This document shows, piece by piece, positions 61,581 through 64,000 of a stretch of DNA of 64,000 nt; within the stretch, counting starts at the first letter, position 1, and each line of letters starts with the position of its first letter. The notes beneath the pieces were generated by a model, which was given only the letters and a program-made list of their open reading frames with translations, had not been told where the DNA came from and searched no databases. This DNA comes from Chryseobacterium phosphatilyticum (GTDB taxonomy: Bacteria > Bacteroidota > Bacteroidia > Flavobacteriales > Weeksellaceae). The stretch covers positions 124,001 to 188,000 of the forward strand of contig NZ_PPED02000004.1 of assembly GCF_002899825.2 (NCBI RefSeq). Reading direction: 5' to 3'. A program made the position numbers and the translations under genes.

Positions 61581-63122
61581 TTAGAAATGAGGGTTATTTA
61601 CGATTTCTTCCTGAGGAATTGTTAAAGATACTCTAGCATCATTATAAGGGAACGCAGTACCTACGAAGAACAAGTGGTTAGAACCTCTTGTAACGGTAGC
61701 TTTGTTTCTCTTAAATGCAAGATAAGATTTACCTTCACCCCAGAATTCAAGTCTTGTCTGGTTATAGATCTCAGCTTGAAGACCTGTTCCTGTTAATGGA
61801 TCAAGGAAACTGTCAACATATGCAGCAGCAGTTACTGGTTCTGTAGTACTACCAGGAGCATCTGAGTATCTATTATAAAGCACTTGTTTTAAAATAGCTT
61901 TAGCTTCTGCATCCTGACCAGTTTTAGCAAGAGATTCAGCAGCAAGGAAATAGAATTCATCCACTCTCATGAAGATATAGTCAGCGGTAACTTGTCTTTG
62001 TCCCTGAGCAATTCTGTTCAGGTCAAAGAATTTATTACCCGGGAAGTTTCTTGCAGGAGTCGTAGCAATAGGAGTCCCCTCACTATCATTGATCGTACTC
62101 ATTACAAACTGGTTTTTCCTGATATCTCTACCTTTCATAGTACCATACAGACCTAAATCTATTCCTTTTCTGGTTCCTACAGAGGCATAGCTATACGTGA
62201 ACATATCTACCTGGCCCCACCAGCTTACTAGATCTAATCCGTTCACAACCGCAATATCAAATCCCCACATCCAGCTTGGTGTTTTCAAATCGTTAAATCC
62301 ACCTCCACTTACAACAGTAGATCCTGCAGAATGAGCCATTCTCACCGTCTCTGTTTTTGAAGTTGATGTATATCCGTAATCATTAATGATCTCTTTAGAT
62401 AATGCCGCAGCTTGTGCCGGCTGATCCATAGCTGCATACGTGTATGCTAAAAGTCCTTTGGCAACCGACTGATCGATCATCCCTTTGTTTGTTCTTGCGA
62501 AACCTTCCAGATAGTTAACTGATTTCGTAAGGTCATCTACAATTAGAGCATATACCTGAGCCTGAGTAGATTTAGGCTGAGCAGGCATACCCGCTTTAGT
62601 ATATACAGGAATCGCTGCTTCACTAGCACTATATCCTTTCGTATAGAATTGCATTAGATAAAAGTAAGCATAAGCACGTAAAGCTTTCGCCTGTCCCATA
62701 GCATATTTATCTGCATCGGTAGTAGGAACCGCAGTTGTTCCTCCAAGAGCGTCGATAATCTGATTAGCACCTGCAATCATTCTGTAATAATACCTCCATG
62801 GCTTGTAGTTCATGGTATTGGTAAAGTCAGTCTGAGCCGTCATATTCGCCATAGCCACATACCATCCGTAAGAGGTAGCTTCAAGCGCCATATCCTGAGA
62901 AAGCATGTCACTGTAAATATCGTATCCTTTCTGACCGAAATCATCGTGATCTAAACTTGTCCCCCCCGTTCCTGTATTAATCATCATCACATACAAACCG
63001 TTCAGTTTTGTTTGTGCAGGAGCATCAGCGATTGTTTCTGTCGGTGCAGATTCAAGAAATTCTTCACGACATGAAACAGTCAATGCTGATAATGCTATAC
63101 TTAATAATAATATCTTTTTCAT
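61581..63122 (-). CDS. SusD/RagB family surface lipoprotein (second pair)
   Basis: 513 residues with lipobox LTVSCREE (Cys 18) and SusD features: AKALRAYAYFYLMQFYTKGYSA, LIVDDLTKSVNYLEGFAR, MRVDEFYFLAAESLAKTG and RLEFWGEGKSYLAFKRNK. It binds substrate at the surface for the SusC gene that lies 13 bp upstream. No substrate enzymes are in the window, so the nutrient is unknown. Confidence 0.9.
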   Translation of the reverse strand: MKKILLLSIALSALTVSCREEFLESAPTETIADAPAQTKLNGLYVMMINTGTGGTSLDHDDFGQKGYDIYSDMLSQDMALEATSYGWYVAMANMTAQTDFTNTMNYKPWRYYYRMIAGANQIIDALGGTTAVPTTDADKYAMGQAKALRAYAYFYLMQFYTKGYSASEAAIPVYTKAGMPAQPKSTQAQVYALIVDDLTKSVNYLEGFARTNKGMIDQSVAKGLLAYTYAAMDQPAQAAALSKEIINDYGYTSTSKTETVRMAHSAGSTVVSGGGFNDLKTPSWMWGFDIAVVNGLDLVSWWGQVDMFTYSYASVGTRKGIDLGLYGTMKGRDIRKNQFVMSTINDSEGTPIATTPARNFPGNKFFDLNRIAQGQRQVTADYIFMRVDEFYFLAAESLAKTGQDAEAKAILKQVLYNRYSDAPGSTTEPVTAAAYVDSFLDPLTGTGLQAEIYNQTRLEFWGEGKSYLAFKRNKATVTRGSNHLFFVGTAFPYNDARVSLTIPQEEIVNNPHF

Positions 63123-63135
63123 TGTAAATTAATTG

Positions 63136-64000
63136 TTAGAAGTTAATTTTTGCTCCAAAAGTTATAGTTGATAGCGGTGCATATGAATAAGTGCTGCTCG
63201 CTCCTGTTTCTGAAACACTTGGATTAAATCCTTTTCTCTTAGTTGCAATCCATAAGTTATCTCCACTTACGAATAAGTTAAATCCTGTAAGACCAATTGC
63301 CTTTACAAAGTCTTGTGGAAGGTTATATCCTAAACGGATATTGTTAAGTGCAAGATAATCAGACTTCACTAAGAATCTGCTTGATCTCGCATTCTGGTTA
63401 GCATCAATGGCAGCGTTAGAAGACATTCTTGGAACATCTGTAACATCACCAGGGTTTTGCCATCTTTGTCTGATATCAGTATGCCAGTTGTTGCTACCTA
63501 CAACACCATTACCCATTAATCCGGCATATAATCCGTCATATGAATATCCACCAAGGCTATATAGGAATTGTACTCCTAAAGTAAATTGCTTATATCCAAA
63601 ATCAAGGTTAAATGCACCTCTGATTGCAGGTATAGCAGATTTATCTAAGAATTTCTGAGTTGCCTGAGAGTATACTTCAGTTACTCCTGTTCTGATATCC
63701 GCATTAGGATTCAGCTTCTGGAATTCATAAAGTGAATTAATTTGCTCACCAGCATCAAATTTTCCGTTTCCGTTGGTATCAACATAATTAACTGTCCATT
63801 GAGCAGCACCGGTAGCAGAATTTACTCCCGCATACTCTCTCATGTAAAAGTCATATAAAGATCTTCCTTCTGCTCTACCAAATCCTGCTTCAGATAAGTC
63901 GATAATCTTAGCATTTCCTGTAGATTGATCCAATGGCATCTGAGTAAGCTTATTACGTAAGATCTCCCCATTGATACCAAAATCAAGGTACATATTATCT
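63136..64000 (-). CDS. SusC/RagA family TonB-dependent receptor (partial, N-terminus beyond window)
   Basis: The C-terminal 288 or so residues of a SusC-type barrel, open at the window edge (the frame continues through 64000). It shows GVTEVYSQATQKFLDKSAIPAIRGAFNLDFGYK, NNIRLGYNLPQDFVKAIGLTGFNLFVSGDNLW and the C-terminal STITFGAKINF. It is paired with the SusD gene 13 bp downstream. Confidence 0.9.
   Translation of the reverse strand, partial: DNMYLDFGINGEILRNKLTQMPLDQSTGNAKIIDLSEAGFGRAEGRSLYDFYMREYAGVNSATGAAQWTVNYVDTNGNGKFDAGEQINSLYEFQKLNPNADIRTGVTEVYSQATQKFLDKSAIPAIRGAFNLDFGYKQFTLGVQFLYSLGGYSYDGLYAGLMGNGVVGSNNWHTDIRQRWQNPGDVTDVPRMSSNAAIDANQNARSSRFLVKSDYLALNNIRLGYNLPQDFVKAIGLTGFNLFVSGDNLWIATKRKGFNPSVSETGASSTYSYAPLSTITFGAKINF

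Noticed and set aside
1..64000. rRNA operons, prophage, CRISPR-Cas, known anti-phage systems and complete insertion sequences
   Set aside because: None of the expected genes or repeats is visible in the window.

Overview
The window looks like a chromosomal segment from a Flavobacteriales member of the Bacteroidota, most like Chryseobacterium or a close relative (family-level placement is firmer than genus). The reasons are the low GC content, Bacteroidota promoters (TTG about 15-20 nt upstream of TAnnTTTG), type IX secretion (T9SS) C-terminal signals, two SusC/SusD pairs, a Bacteroidota-type LptD, a GYDIA-type GHMP kinase, BshC and a 'putative porin'. No rRNA, CRISPR array, prophage or complete insertion sequence is visible.

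Layout. 1-9 kb is housekeeping: partial trhO, a Do-like periplasmic protease, ridA, lptD divergent from an N-acetylmuramoyl-L-alanine amidase, rpsT, and four tRNA-Glu(TTC) genes, three of them identical. 9.5-15 kb is a surface-protein region: two tandem T9SS-signal paralogues, then two large mosaic paralogues that share promoter region, N-terminal half and 3' flank but have unrelated C-terminal domains.

15.5-22.5 kb is a cobalamin-riboswitch operon: BtuB-like receptor, BtuG-like beta-propeller lipoprotein, a second lipoprotein, and a T9SS-exported protein that carries another propeller. A hairpin that buries the btuB start codon suggests translational control. 22.6-27.5 kb is a probable copper-uptake operon: lipoprotein with a FixH/YtkA-like end, an OprC-like TonB receptor with CxxxM and HxM motifs, MbnP, and the diheme enzyme MbnH. 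27.8-30.4 kb adds a secreted Fe/Mn superoxide dismutase, SCO1, a YHS lipoprotein and two small paralogous Cys-containing proteins.

31.6-42.1 kb is a heavy-metal efflux cluster: P-type ATPase, Fur-family regulator, CDF exporter, bestrophin, RND adaptor, an RND pump fused to its outer-membrane channel, and a small Cys-rich protein. Two promoters in this cluster, ahead of the pump and ahead of the ATPase, carry the same 15-bp Fur-type inverted repeat in the same position, which points to one regulon. 42.3-43.3 kb holds a decayed gene and an orphan.

43.4-48.1 kb is a SusC/SusD pair behind a SAM-I riboswitch, which implies import of methionine or a related sulfur nutrient. 48.3-50.4 kb holds two HTH proteins of transposase-like type and another N-terminally related surface protein. 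50.8-64 kb returns to mostly core genes (AraC-type regulator, aroQ, pckA, GHMP kinase, fabD, LysM protein, bshC, putative porin) and ends in a second, truncated SusC/SusD pair.
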